Notes under the pieces: generated by a model
Told to the model about the DNA's origin: nothing
The model's database searches: none
What the model saw: the letters and a program-made list of their open reading frames with translations, nothing else
Program-made: the position numbers and the translations under genes
Shown: one piece after another, positions 1 to 12,200 of the stretch
Layout: every line of letters starts with the position of its first letter
How positions within the stretch are numbered: the stretch's first letter is position 1
NCBI RefSeq assembly: GCF_954871325.1
Contig: NC_088775.1
Coordinates: 28,311,561 to 28,375,560, forward strand
Source: Gordionus sp. m RMFG-2023
Lineage: Eukaryota > Nematomorpha > Gordioida > Chordodea > Parachordodidae
DNA length: 64,000 nt
Direction: 5' to 3'

Positions 1-299
1 CATTTTTGAAGGTTTTACGTGGTTGAGAATGAACTTATACATATATGGAAACAATACACAATTATGATTTATCAACTAAAAAAACACATTGTAAAAATTG
101 GGGAAATTTCTAACTTTTCCCGGAAATTTCCCTTGTGTTACCCCTACTTATTATTTTATATCTCATTGGTTACTTGGATGACGGGAATTTGAGTATATGC
201 CTTTTTGAAGTCGATTACCAAAAATATTTCCTTCTTGTATCCTTCTAAATCCTCAGTTTGGAAAAATTGTCTAAGTTTTGTATAGATATGATTGGTGAT

Positions 300-475
300 T
301 CCCATTTGCTAATATCTAAACACTTTTACGCACATGGGATATCCAAAACCTTGGCACCGACAAAAGGCCCCAATCCACAAACCTTCAAAAATGCTACCCT
401 CATATTCCCAAAATTCGAGATTGCGGCGCGGAACCAACTTAGTATCCTAGAGAAATATTCCGCAGGTTAAAACAT
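300..475. other. GC-richer, coding-like patch at the left edge
   Basis: This 175-bp block is much less AT-rich than its flanks, and open frames exist on both strands (plus: KTLAPTKGPNPQTFKNATLI; minus: NMRVAFLKVCGLGPFVGA). I cannot tell which, if any, is real or assign a family. It lies to the left of QSOX exon 8 but does not look like the missing Erv segment. Confidence 0.25.
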
Positions 476-890
476 GACTGAGGTATAAGGAGTAGGATTA
501 TAGACTAAATAGATATGGATTAGATAGGGTAAATTCATTTTTTTGATAAACAAATATGACAGGTCATGTGATTATAGACAGACTATTATAAATTTTAATG
601 AGGTAATGGCTATTTCCCTGAGTTGAAAGTAAATTTCTTAATTTTTGTTGTAAAACTTTACAACATAATACTCTTCTAAATTAATTATTATTCTATCTCA
701 TTTGCAATTTTGGATAAAAATTTTACAAAATACATCGTCTTAATTAATTACCCAGCCTAGCAAATATATTTAAAATCAATAAGTAAAATTTATACATAAT
801 ATAAGAAATTTTAAAGATAATTTTTAGTATAGAATATATTATGCTAAATCTATAAGAAAACAATGCATTTTATTGATAGTGTATCATCTG

Positions 891-3543
891 CAGGGCAGTA
901 GCTAGGAGCCGCTCCCCCAAAAACTTTTTTTTTGGCTTCCAAACCTGGCCCCCAAAAATTATTCCGGCCTCCAAATTTAAAAAAATTATTAATTATTTAA
1001 TTTTAGTTACCATTATATTAAATCTAAATGATAATACACACATTTTTTAGAAAAATATTATTTATTTAATTTATACAAATTAATAAACAAGAACATACCT
1101 ATAAAAATATTTAATAAAAAATATCCAATCACTCGTTTCATGAAAAAACAGCAAGTTATTTCCACATTTTTATTCCTCGTTAAAAAGACAAACCTCTTAT
1201 TAAACATGGCGGAGAGTACACACCATTATGTGGACTTGGAAGGAAGAAGTTGAAGGCAAATACGTTTGTTAAAGTCTATTTATTTATATTTACAACTTTT
1301 TTTACTTAAGTTTACCTAACTAAATGATGTAGGAAATATTTGTGTAGCCCAAGTGATGAATTTGAACATAAGGGATTTAGCAATTGGGAAAATGCGTCAG
1401 CTGCAAAGAAGGGAGTGTTAAAACATGAAAGCTCATTAAAATTCAATAACAAATTAGCATGGTAAAAGTCTTAATATAATAAGAATACTGAGATAAACAA
1501 ATTAAACGTAATCGTTATTATCTTAAATCAATATTTGATTAGCATACAGACCTTTTAGTGGGACTGGTTCAACAAAAATTACGTACGCTGCAAAAGATGA
1601 AAACATAATTTATTACTTTGGATTATTTATAGCAATGTTTTCATACACCATCCCAAAAGATCCTGAATTAAATAAAATTAAGAAATTAATACCCAAAAAT
1701 GCCCAATATACATCGCCCCAGATTCAAAACGAGGTAATATCTATTATAGTAGATTTGGTGCTTGAATATATCTCAGATAAATTTAACAAAAGTGAAAAGT
1801 CTTTTTTTGTCTTAAGGCTGTTGAGACAAAAGATGCATCAGGTTGTGAAAACCTGAGCTTAATTATTCGCTATATTTTTTTAAATTGCAATTATTAATTT
1901 ACATTGTCTTTCTGGTGAAAGCATTACTGATTGCATTTTAAAGCAACTTAATGAATTAAATATTAATTCAATAAATATAGATATGATGGTGCAAACGTCA
2001 TGTCTGTCCCAAATGTAGAAGTGTAAACCCTACTTCAAAAAAAAATTTGAAAAAAAGTTCCTTTTATACATTGCTACAACTACAATGCATCTTGTGGTTT
2101 AAAATTGATATAATAATATTGTTATCATTTCTAATTTTTTTTAATTTATCCCATTGTATAATTTTTATAAGTATTTTAATGTATCTTGTGAATATACAGG
2201 CCATACTCTTAAGAGACTTTTAGACCAGAGATGAACTGGCCATATCTGGCTTCATTTATGAGAATTTTGAGGCTATTGGTGAAGTATTATTTTACTATAC
2301 TAATAGAATTTTAACTCAGAGGTTTCCACTCATGATTCAGTCAAAGTCTCTGGTCTTATCTCAATGCGTTAATATAAATTACCTTATATTAGCCATTATA
2401 ATTTGAGATATTAATAACAATAGATCCACTAAATAAGTAATTAGTCAGTAGGTACTAATCTAGTGGATGCTAAAATTGTATTGATTGCACGATCAAAATA
2501 TTAAAAAATTAAAGAAGCGATAATTCTTTTGATTTGATTAGAATTAAGACTTTAACTTAACGTGTTAATATAAATTACTTTATATTAGCCATTATGATTT
2601 GAGATATTAATAACAATAGATCTACTAAATAAGTATCTACAGTCAGTAGGTAAATCTAGTGGACGCTAAAAAATGTATTGATTCCATGATCAATATATTA
2701 AAAAATGAAAGAAGAGATAATTCTTTTGATTTAAGGCTCAAAAACTTTTAACAAAATTTAATCTCATCCCCCAAAAATCATCAAGAGTACGTAAAACGCC
2801 TACAAATTTTCAAGATTTTTTAGTCGAGACCAAATTACAATTTGATTGTGAAAAGAAAAGAATTATTATGAAATTATTTATTACTTTGTTGATCTAGATT
2901 TACACAAGATGATTATAATTTTCTATCATGTTTTAATACAGTGCCCCCCCCCTTGACCCGGATTATTTTATATCAGATAAAATGACCCCATTAGATTCAT
3001 TATTAAACTTAAATGTGGAAACATTACATCATGAAAAGAAGCAAAAGGGTTATTAGCTGCAGAATTTAAAGAAACACATAATTTTGAAAATATCCTAAAT
3101 ATTATGCATAAAAAAATATTTTGCATTTAAAGAATTGTATAAATGCTGCTTAGCAGACATTATCATTGGGGTATCAACAGCATCACGTGAGGCCTCATTC
3201 TCTACACTAAAGAAAGTTCTAACAAGCACCAGAGAATCGATGACAGATCAACGTAAACAAAATTTAGTAATAATGGATTATGAAAAAAAAATAACACAAA
3301 ATTTATCCTTTGATTCATTTATGTTAAAATAAAAATAAAATTCGCCGTATAATATTATATTATTATTTTTTATATTCATATTATAGTATTATTTTGTATT
3401 CATATTACATTTGCAAATTTTTTAATAAAAATAGCAAAAAATTTATATGAATGCTAAATTATTTATTTTATTTTAAAAGAATGGTGCCCCCCCCCCCAGT
3501 AAGCAATTGGCTTCCCAGCTAGAAATTCCTGGCTATGGCCCTA
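891..3543 (+). mobile_element. hAT transposon, ZMYM/TTF-type transposase remnant, 8-bp TSD
   Basis: Terminal inverted repeats (cagggcagtagctagga at the left, tagggccatagccagga as reverse complement of the right) are flanked by a perfect 8-bp duplication, atcatctg (883-890 and 3544-3551). Inside, on the plus strand, are decayed pieces of a TTF/ZMYM1-like hAT transposase: a TTF zinc-finger piece near 1330-1460 (FEHKGFSNWENASAAKKGVL), a piece at 1635-1856 (KDPELNKIKKLIPKNAQYTS) and the C-terminal dimerisation region at 3135-3332 (ASFSTLKKVLTSTRESMTD). Poly-C tracts lie next to the right end. The protein is broken by stops and shifts, so the copy is dead. Confidence 0.9.
2350..2740. repeat. Tandem duplication of about 195 bp inside the first hAT
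   Basis: Two diverged copies follow each other, about 2355-2545 and 2552-2740. Both contain ttaatataaattac, agccattat, gatattaataacaatagat and end gataattcttttgattt. The duplication is internal to the hAT element and lacks coding signal. Confidence 0.8.
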
Positions 3544-3855
3544 ATCATCTGAAAATCAAAGTATACTAGATACTGAAATTGCAAATGCCTATTTTCCATA
3601 ACTCAATGTGTGTATTGGTAGAAAATAAAACCTACATTTATATTACCTTCTAGATATTTACTCAGTAAAAATTGTTAAACAATGAAAATTAAAGAATTAA
3701 AAATATAGAAATAGTAAGATTAGAAAAAATTTTTTTTATCTTTTTAGTGATGGGTAGACAAATATAAGAGGGGAATATATTAAAAATTTCTTCATAGCAA
3801 CCTCAGCCCCAAATTCTATAAATTAATTAAACAGTGACCAATATACATACAAAAA

Positions 3856-4044
3856 GTGTTGTTAAGCAGCTCGATTTGGGCCGATTTTCAAAATGGAAAC
3901 TCAATATTTTAATCAGAAATATATTGCCTAAACCTCGAGATTTTGCTAAGACCAAAATCTTCAGGCTTGCGTAATATTTTTCTAAATGAAATATTGAGTT
4001 AACCGTTTTTAAAAATCGGCTCAAATCGAGCCGATTAACAGCAT
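3856..4044. repeat. Foldback MITE, GTGTTGTTAAnC family, copy A
   Basis: The two halves are inverted repeats: gtgttgttaagcagctcgat at the left and atcgagccgattaacagcat at the right, with a second pair around aatattgagttaaccg. Two arms of about 70 bp surround a short centre. The same family is seen at 5284, 20824, 35705 and 37414. TA at the ends suggests a Tc1/mariner-type non-autonomous element. Confidence 0.75.
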
Positions 4045-4779
4045 TACATAGGAAGGGGGGGGGTATATCTAATAAATTTATTAAAGTAATTGAGGAAATA
4101 GGAAATACAAAAATTAACACCATAATAATTGATGATGCACGTAATAAGAAGAGAGCAAGGACACTTGTAAGATATCGAATGCATTGGGTTGATTTGCTTT
4201 TAAAGGATATATCAAATAAAATATTGCTAATTCAAATTTTAATCGAAAACCAATAAAACATTCATTAAATTTATAAAATCGGACAATATTGTTATCCATA
4301 TTTAAAGAAAAACAACTATTTAGAGATAAAAAATAGAGTAGCTACCTCAAAGATACCTAGCCCAACTTGCTGGGCAGGTAGATGATTAATAACTTGTTAA
4401 AAAATAACAACATTTAGCTGGATATAAATAGTACTTTGCATTATTAATGATAATTGGGAATCTTGAAATAGTGCAGAAAAAATTGGTAAGGTCAGGAAAC
4501 TGGTTATTATACGAACAAATTTTCAGTTTATGGGATAGGGAAAGCAACAAATGACAAATTACTAGATTCCGATATTCAAGCTCTTATCTAGAATCGTTTT
4601 CATTTTCAAATGAAGATAACGAATAAAATAATCAAAATTTGATATTTATTTAAATAATATATTAATGTCTACATGTTTTCAATAAAATATAAAGAAGAAA
4701 AATCAATATAGACCTGTAAAATATATTTTTCAAAGAAAATTTCTTGCTTCCCCTAAATTTTCCCAAATAATAGTTTCCG

Positions 4780-4910
4780 GGAAATTTTACATCCCTAACC
4801 ATCAGCACAGACCTGAGGCCGTTCTTATCGTCGTCCAATATGGATATCCACAGCATCCATGATTTTCCAAAGGATCACTGATATAGCAACGGCCAGACTA
4901 CAAAAAAATA
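4780..4910 (-). other. GC-richer, coding-like patch, unidentified
   Basis: On the minus strand it gives broken stretches such as MLWISILDDDKNGLR. It falls where further QSOX exons could be, but I see no match to the Erv CxxC region or the WLWxxHNxVN motif of that family, so I do not assign it. Confidence 0.2.
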
Positions 4911-5283
4911 TTAACATACTTAAACGATATTTTAATTTTGGTTATATTTTTGGAGAACTGGTTTAATCTTTATCTCCCCTTTGTCATACTAATAGCCTTC
5001 AATTTAAGGATAAACTTAAGAAAATATAAATTGGTGAAAATTGTTGAACGTTAAGGCCATAATCATAGATGCTAACGAGATGGTTCCCTGCCTAAAAACT
5101 TCAAAAATAACGCAAATGATGAAGTAAAAATTATGAATTCAAAATATTTCTTGAATGTGCTTAGTTAGGCGCGAAACCAAACGTAAATTATAAAATATAA
5201 TCGAAATTTTCTTTCTCGGGAGAGAACGAAAAGATAATAAAAAATTAAATATTAGTCTGAAAAAAATAGGAAAAACCTGAGTA

Positions 5284-5502
5284 GATGCTGTTAAAAAGCC
5301 CGATTTGGGTCGATTTTTAAAAAGTGACCGGATTAAGATTTTAGCCAAAATAATATTATGTAAACCTGGAGATTTTGCTCATAGATGGCAGAAAGATTTA
5401 GACCTCTACTTGCCAAATATTGAGGCTTACATAGTAATATTTTGGCTAAAATTTTAATCGGGTCGTTATTAAAAATCGACCAGAATCGAGCTTTTTAATA
5501 AC
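5284..5502. repeat. Foldback MITE, GTGTTGTTAAnC family, copy B (diverged)
   Basis: The left arm atgctgttaaaaagcccgat is mirrored by the right arm atcgagctttttaataac; both arms also carry cgatttttaa next to a gaccgg / gggtcg motif. It is more diverged than the other copies. It lies in the sequence downstream of QSOX exon 8. Confidence 0.65.
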
Positions 5503-6064
5503 CTAAGAAACTTCTTTAAGGAAAAGGAAATTTTTACCCGATAAATTATAAAAAATTTAATCTACTTAGCAAGAAAATATAAATTTTTTTGTTTAAATAT
5601 TTCATCAAATTCGAAAAGTTATTCAACTTGACTTAAATGGTTGAATAATATTTCCTATTCATGAAATAAACAAATTTTTTTTTAAAAAAAAATACCAATT
5701 CATCTCTACCAACAAAAAAAACCAAAGATCAGAACGATTTTAAAATAAAAACTAATTTAAATTGCATCTGTTAGCAACTTAAAATATTCAAAATTTTAAA
5801 AACCTGGACAAGACTTTTAAAATAATACCAGACCAAAAAATTGGGTTTCTCAATCAAAGTGAGATGGCTAACATTCCTTTAAACGACGATCAATTGTTAG
5901 TCATATTGTCAGTCTTTCAATGTTTCATCGTAGCTAGTTTGTGTAAAATTAAAACTATGGTCAAATATTTTTTTTTAAACTATGCCCTGTGAATAGGAAA
6001 AAATAAATTGGAAAAAGAGTGAAAGCGAGAATGTATGAAATTCAAAAATAAAACAAAAAATTAC

Positions 6065-6218
6065 CGGGTGAAATTTTAGAATTATTAAGTTTCAGGTATA
6101 ATCCAGCCGTAAGAGTATGAAACAACGTCCAAAGACCGCAAGGGTAGCCGCGCAAAGATGGAGCACTTCCTTTACACCCGATCCAATGCTCCTTGTATTT
6201 GAAAAGATTTTCGAAACT
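6065..6218 (-). CDS. QSOX: QSOX exon 8: start of the Erv/ALR sulfhydryl oxidase domain
   Basis: After the acceptor AAAAATTAG the frame reads SFENLFKYKE, then HWIGCKGSAPSLRG and YPCGLWTLFHTLT. This is the first helix of the Erv/ALR FAD-binding domain: vertebrate QSOX1 has [26 protein letters not shown] at this place. The conserved W and FH of the FAD-binding motif are present. The exon ends in phase 1 at CCC G before GTAATT (donor at 6064-6063). The family's next segment, with the catalytic CxxC, should lie further left on the minus strand; I did not find it down to base 1. Confidence 0.88.
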
Positions 6219-9200
6219 CTAATTTTTGACCAAAACAAAGATATGGTAATTTGAGAAAAGTTTATATCTTAAGATAAATGCTGTGCATAATCTATGTAAT
6301 ATTCTTATTGTAAAAAGGGACCAACATTTAGAATATGTATTTTAGTGCTGCATAGTAACGCGTTAGTTAGAAAGGTAATGTCGTTACTGTTAAATCCAAA
6401 TAGGTTATCATAATTGTAATACAATATTATTTGAATATTATGTATCGTATTCGTAATAAGATATTATTTGAATATTATAAACTTAAAAGGCCAATTGAAT
6501 TAAACTATTAAATTTTATTATTCAAACAGTATATATAGACAAGAATTAATAATACAGACTACCATTAATCATATATCTTTTAAAAGAATAAGTTACTATT
6601 CCCCCAAACAATCAAATAGCAAGGTTGCTATTATAAAATGTAATGTGTTACTTTTTAAGTTAAAAGTTAGCGTTACTTTAAATTTTATTATTAAATTTTA
6701 ATTTTAATCATTAAAAAAAACAAAGACAAAATCAGAGATCCGAACCGAATATCCGTTCAAGTTAAGATAAAAATAACAGTTTAGGGTTCAGGTTCGGTTC
6801 TTAAAAGATAAAAATATCGGTTATATTCGAACCACTAAAAACCGATATGATCTTTTGTATACAAACTCAAATTAGAATTATATAAAGAAGCACATTTTTA
6901 TTTATTAAACTAATATAAAAAAAATTTAAGTTAAAAATATTTAAAAAATGCTTTTAATAGCAATATAAAAATTTATAAAAATTGTGACTAAAACTTATCA
7001 ATCAAAATTGATTTATAATAATTTTTAAAACAATTGGAATATAAATTAGAATTTTAGCAATTTATAAGTATAAAATTATGAGGTTCGAACCAGTTCACAG
7101 GCATTTTTAGCGGCTCGGTTTAGATCCCTGGATAAAATCCAGTTATTAAAACAAGTTATATCTAATCTAGCATTATTATTTCAGTAGTTATTTTTATTGG
7201 TCTATTGGGTGTCTTCGAGTAATGTTAGTAGGGATAATATATCATGTGAAGTATCCTCATCATTACCTTAAAAATCAAATGAATAAAAGGAACCAGTGGC
7301 GTAGCTAGGAATTTTCCTTAGAGGGGGTCCATACATATAAAATCTGGGAGACTTCGCCCCCCCCCAGACCCCCTTTAACGGGCCTTCGGCCCTTTTACCG
7401 GTTTTCGGCCGGGTTTATCTTACAAATCATAACCATATCTTCGATAATATATAATAAATATATTTTTTAAATGCATCAATAATATGTTATTATAATTTAG
7501 TAGATTATTCTCAATGACTTTATAATATAATATCCTTCCACAAACATCAAAATCAGAAAAATATAATTCATATAAAATCACTTTTAAGTCTTTTGAACGT
7601 ATAATCTCAAAAAAAAAATTGCTCTGGGAGGGGTCCAAACCCGAAAACCACCCCCGTAGCTACTCCACTGAAAGGAACAGTATTTGGTTTATCTTGTAAA
7701 AATATAGATAAAACTAGGATGTATTTATGGAGAAAATTAGTACCAAGGCTCATTCCCAAAATAAGAAAAAAACGCTTATTTGCAGTTGTAAAAGAGTGAC
7801 GGCTACATTTGGGAGCTAGCTCCTCTTTGGGATAGAGATTGCATAAATTGCTTAAAAAAATAATCATAAAATTAAATGTTGAGCTAAGTTATTAATTTTA
7901 TTTTATTATTTTTTTATTCTCCTTTTCAAATCATGAAACACAGAAGATGATATAGTGTTATCAGATGTAGAAGATACTTATTTGAATGTATAAAATTTCC
8001 ATTTCCATCTTACAAATATTTTTTTCTTCTAAAAGCGGTTGATCTTAATAAAATAATCTTACTGAGTGTAACAGCAACGATTCGATGCAAAAAAATCCTG
8101 TAGTCTTAGTCTCAAAACATGTTGAAGGTACACACACTTTTGATGTCTTGACCATGATATAATTTAAGAATAAAGTAATAAAAAATCAATAGACAATGGT
8201 AAAACTTTGTGAAGGCTTTTCAGGTTATCTAATTTAATTATTTATAATTTATACATATTTCTTTTCATTTAGAATGTTTGAGGATATAAGTTCTAAAACG
8301 GATGAAGATTTGCAAGGTGTGGATATCAATGAAATCCTGATTCCTGACTAACAGAATAAAAAGTTAAGATTTTCTACCACAGAATAAAAAATATATTGCT
8401 ATAATATTAATTTTAGTGGCCACAATTGATGTAGAGAAAGCTTTAGAAAATCGCAACTTTTAAATAATATCCTAAAACTCCTTTCAAAAATGTCAATCTT
8501 GTGAATAAACGAAATATGTCTATAAATATGGTGGAAAATTAATTAAAACATTGGGAATAAGACCAAACACAGGATTGAATTTATATTATGAATCCATGAC
8601 ATTGTTAGATAAAATACGAAATATTTATCATTTATGTGATGACACACAGCTTATATGAGCTTTAATTCTCAGCAATGTAAATTTATTAAAAATCGAGTTA
8701 ATATCAATATAATCGTTAATTTTGCGATAATAAATAAATTTCAAGTTGAGCTCTTGCAAAACCCTTGAAAATCAGCTTCACATGGATATGGGTTTTTAAA
8801 CTCTTTATAATTTGATAAAAATAAATTATATATTTAAAAATAACTTTTTTGCAGATTTTTCAAGTGTTCTTAATTATGATATTATTGCTGCTTTAACTCA
8901 CTCATTTAAATTAAATTGGGAATTGATAAATTAAAAAGAGATGGAGAACTAAAAAATAAATTGATTAGTTGGAAACAAATTCCAAATATAAATATACCTA
9001 CTATCACACCAAAAATGCCTTACAATGATAAGACTTCTAAATAGGAACGGAGAGACTCTTTAATTTCAAGTTTCTTTTAAAAAGGATTGATGACTCGGAT
9101 GACGAACTTTCGAAATGGAAGAGAAAACCGTAATAATTTTTAAATATTGATTCCGTTTAAAAATATAATACAAACCTGCCATCCTCAACACCTATTAAAT

Positions 9201-12200
9201 GGAGCAAATGTGGTGTTAAGAATGAGATAAACTATCTTAAAATTAATGAAAAAAACCTATCAAAATCGTTAAAACTAATTATAATTATATTTATAACTAT
9301 AAAAGATGAAGGCAGGGCAAAAAGAATATTTTAATTTGGAAAATTATATTATAAAATGATTTTATTTTTTAATAATTTATTTCTGTTTTAACTCAAAATT
9401 TTTGAGTTTATATATATTTTTTATAATAGCTCAAAAAATATAGAAGTCTCTTCTTTTAGTTAAACAAATGATTTTAAGGCAAAAAGAAACTTTACATTTT
9501 TTACGAAAATTAAGTTAACTAAAAAAAATTACATTTTGAATAAACATTTAAGTAAATATAACCTTCCAGTAAAAAAAAATGATGATAAAAAAAAAATATA
9601 AAATACAAAAGATGTTATTTGCACCTTTAACAATAACCTAATATATATATATATCAACGTAACAACGATGTTACTCAAAGTTCTACATTTTACTATGCTG
9701 AAATAAATGTCTGGCAAAACTAGATTTTTTTTCAATTTAAAAAACGCGTCAAGTAAATGATTTCATGGAAAATAATTTGTTGAGCGCATTTTAAAATATG
9801 AAGATCTAATTTTTTCGAAAAATGCATTTTGTAAAGTAAAATTAAAATGTCTATCCTATAAGTTTCCGACAATTTGATTATGAACTTGTTTTTAGAAATT
9901 ATAAAAACACGGAATGACTGAATATTAATCAGGCACATACTTTGCGGGTAACATATTTGAAATGTTTCTTTTCTAAATTCCATTCCTTTATTATTCGTTA
10001 TTTAAAAAATAATAATTAATACAACTTTTTATACGCCTGACAAATATTTTTATTTATTATATCGACTAAATTTTAAAAAAAATTCAACTTTGAACTCTGG
10101 CCTAATTAATTGATTAATAATTGCATAAATAAATTTTGTGATAATATAATATGCTATAAGATATAGTAGGTTAATTAAATTTTATAATTAATATTAATTT
10201 CTTGTTTTCAATTTATTAACACTTTAGTTTTTTAAAATATATTTATACTTTCTTTTAGTGATCTGCATCGGGCCTAATTTTTCAAGCCCGGCCCGGCCCA
10301 AATTTATTTAAATATATAAATTAATTTTTATAATAACTTTATGTTATTTGGCGTCTATTTCTATAAATAAAATCACATATTTTTATTTTACATAAAAAAT
10401 TCAACATAAAATTTATATAATTTACATATAAAATTCAACATAAAATTTATAAATTTAGATGTATTTTAAAAAATTTCTAAGGCCCGACCTGGCCCGAATT
10501 TTCTTAAAAAATTATTAGGCCCGGCCCAAAGCCCGTTCGGGCCTACTTTTGCAGATCTCTACTTTCTTTTAACTTTTTTCTTGTTCTTTCAATTATATCC
10601 CCCTTTTTTAAAAAAATGCAAAATTTCAAATAAACTTGGGCCCATCATGTTATTAACCTTAGGCAAAAAAGTGAATTTTGATTTTAGTGGTCATAAAAAA
10701 ATTGGGTTGCTCCCTCTCTCGGGGGGGGGGGGGAATGTTTTTTCTGTTTATTTTTTTATATTAATATTGTTGGTTCTTTTTGTGATTGATTACTTTTTTT
10801 ATTTTATTTTTAAATTAATATATCTTTTATTATTTAAGATATTTTATAGTTTTTTCTAAAATTTGTATACAGCATTTATATATGGGAGGGGGGAGAGTAG
10901 GAGAATTTTGCCTATAAATTTTTTAAAAATAATTCTTAGTTTCGATAATTATTAGATTATGTATATATAATATGATTCCTTCCATAACTTAATATTATTT
11001 TCTCTTTTTTTAAATGAATATTTTTAAAGTAATATAAAAAAAATAAGCCCCCCGAGAGAAGCTGCAACCAAAAATTGTTTTTTTTTAAATTTCCTACAAA
11101 TATAGATATAAAAATTATGTCAAATATCGTGCAAAAAATATGATTTTTTCCTCTTCGTTATGGGGAACAAATTTTGTCGCTCGCATGTAGGGTAACTCTT
11201 TTTCAAATTGGAATCCTATCTGGTGCATCTAGATATAATCAAAATAACTGGCAATCGAAATGTCAAGAATGCGAACATCAACTCTTAACCACCAATTATT
11301 TTTAATTTAATATAAAAGGAGGTAAACAAAGGATGTTTTTATTATTAATATATGAATATGCTATTAAACTAAAAAAAAGTTTAGTAAATAACTAAAGGTC
11401 AAATAAAGAAAAAATTTTTTCCCGTGCATTCTTTCTCTATTTAAGTGAATGTACATATTTTATTGAATATAAAATTAAAAAATGAGGAGAATAAAATTAA
11501 TATAAGAGGTCTAAAAAGTAATGGCAAAGAGAATCTTGGGAAGAGGAGAAGGTGATTAAATAAATAAGAAAGATCATCCGATGGAAGAGATAAGAAGGGT
11601 TAGATATTGTGGTAATGCCTTTGTCGTAAGGGAAGAGATTATTTAGATTGATTGGTTTTTGGATGATCCGTCTTCCAAATTCTCTAAAAAAACTATGCTA
11701 CTAAAATAGGTTAAAGTAGTAGAGCAGACAATGGGCATTAATGAGTAAGGATCTTTGGTTATTTTCCGAAATTCGGCAAATGCGAAAGCATAGGCGTTTT
11801 GGTTGGATGGAACATTTGAATCAATGCAAATGAAATCATAAGCTAGAAGCTGGCCCTTTGATCATGTAATTTAAGACAATTCGTCTGGATATTTTCCATC
11901 GGTCTAAAGATTCCGGTTAGTTAGAGTCTAAAGCGGATAGCCACTGGTTTAATAGCTCGCTAAATTAGATCATAGAATTTGGTAATCCGTAGGAAGCTTC
12001 GACAAAGTTAATAGTGGAGGCAATGCCTAGCCTTGCTATCAACACTGGTTTCACAATGTTCGCATTGGTAAGGCAAAAAAATTTCGCAGTTAACCCGTAG
12101 TCCAATAACAAGCCCCAGCTCATATGCCAAGAAGAGCAAATCGAGATTATTAGGGTGGGGGGGGGGGGGGTATAGTTTCCAGAAACTTGTAACCCTACAT

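Noticed and set aside
10581-10859. Plus-strand open frame with hydrophobic Phe/Ile/Leu runs
   Set aside because: Composition is that of T-rich DNA, with a G homopolymer inside and no motif.
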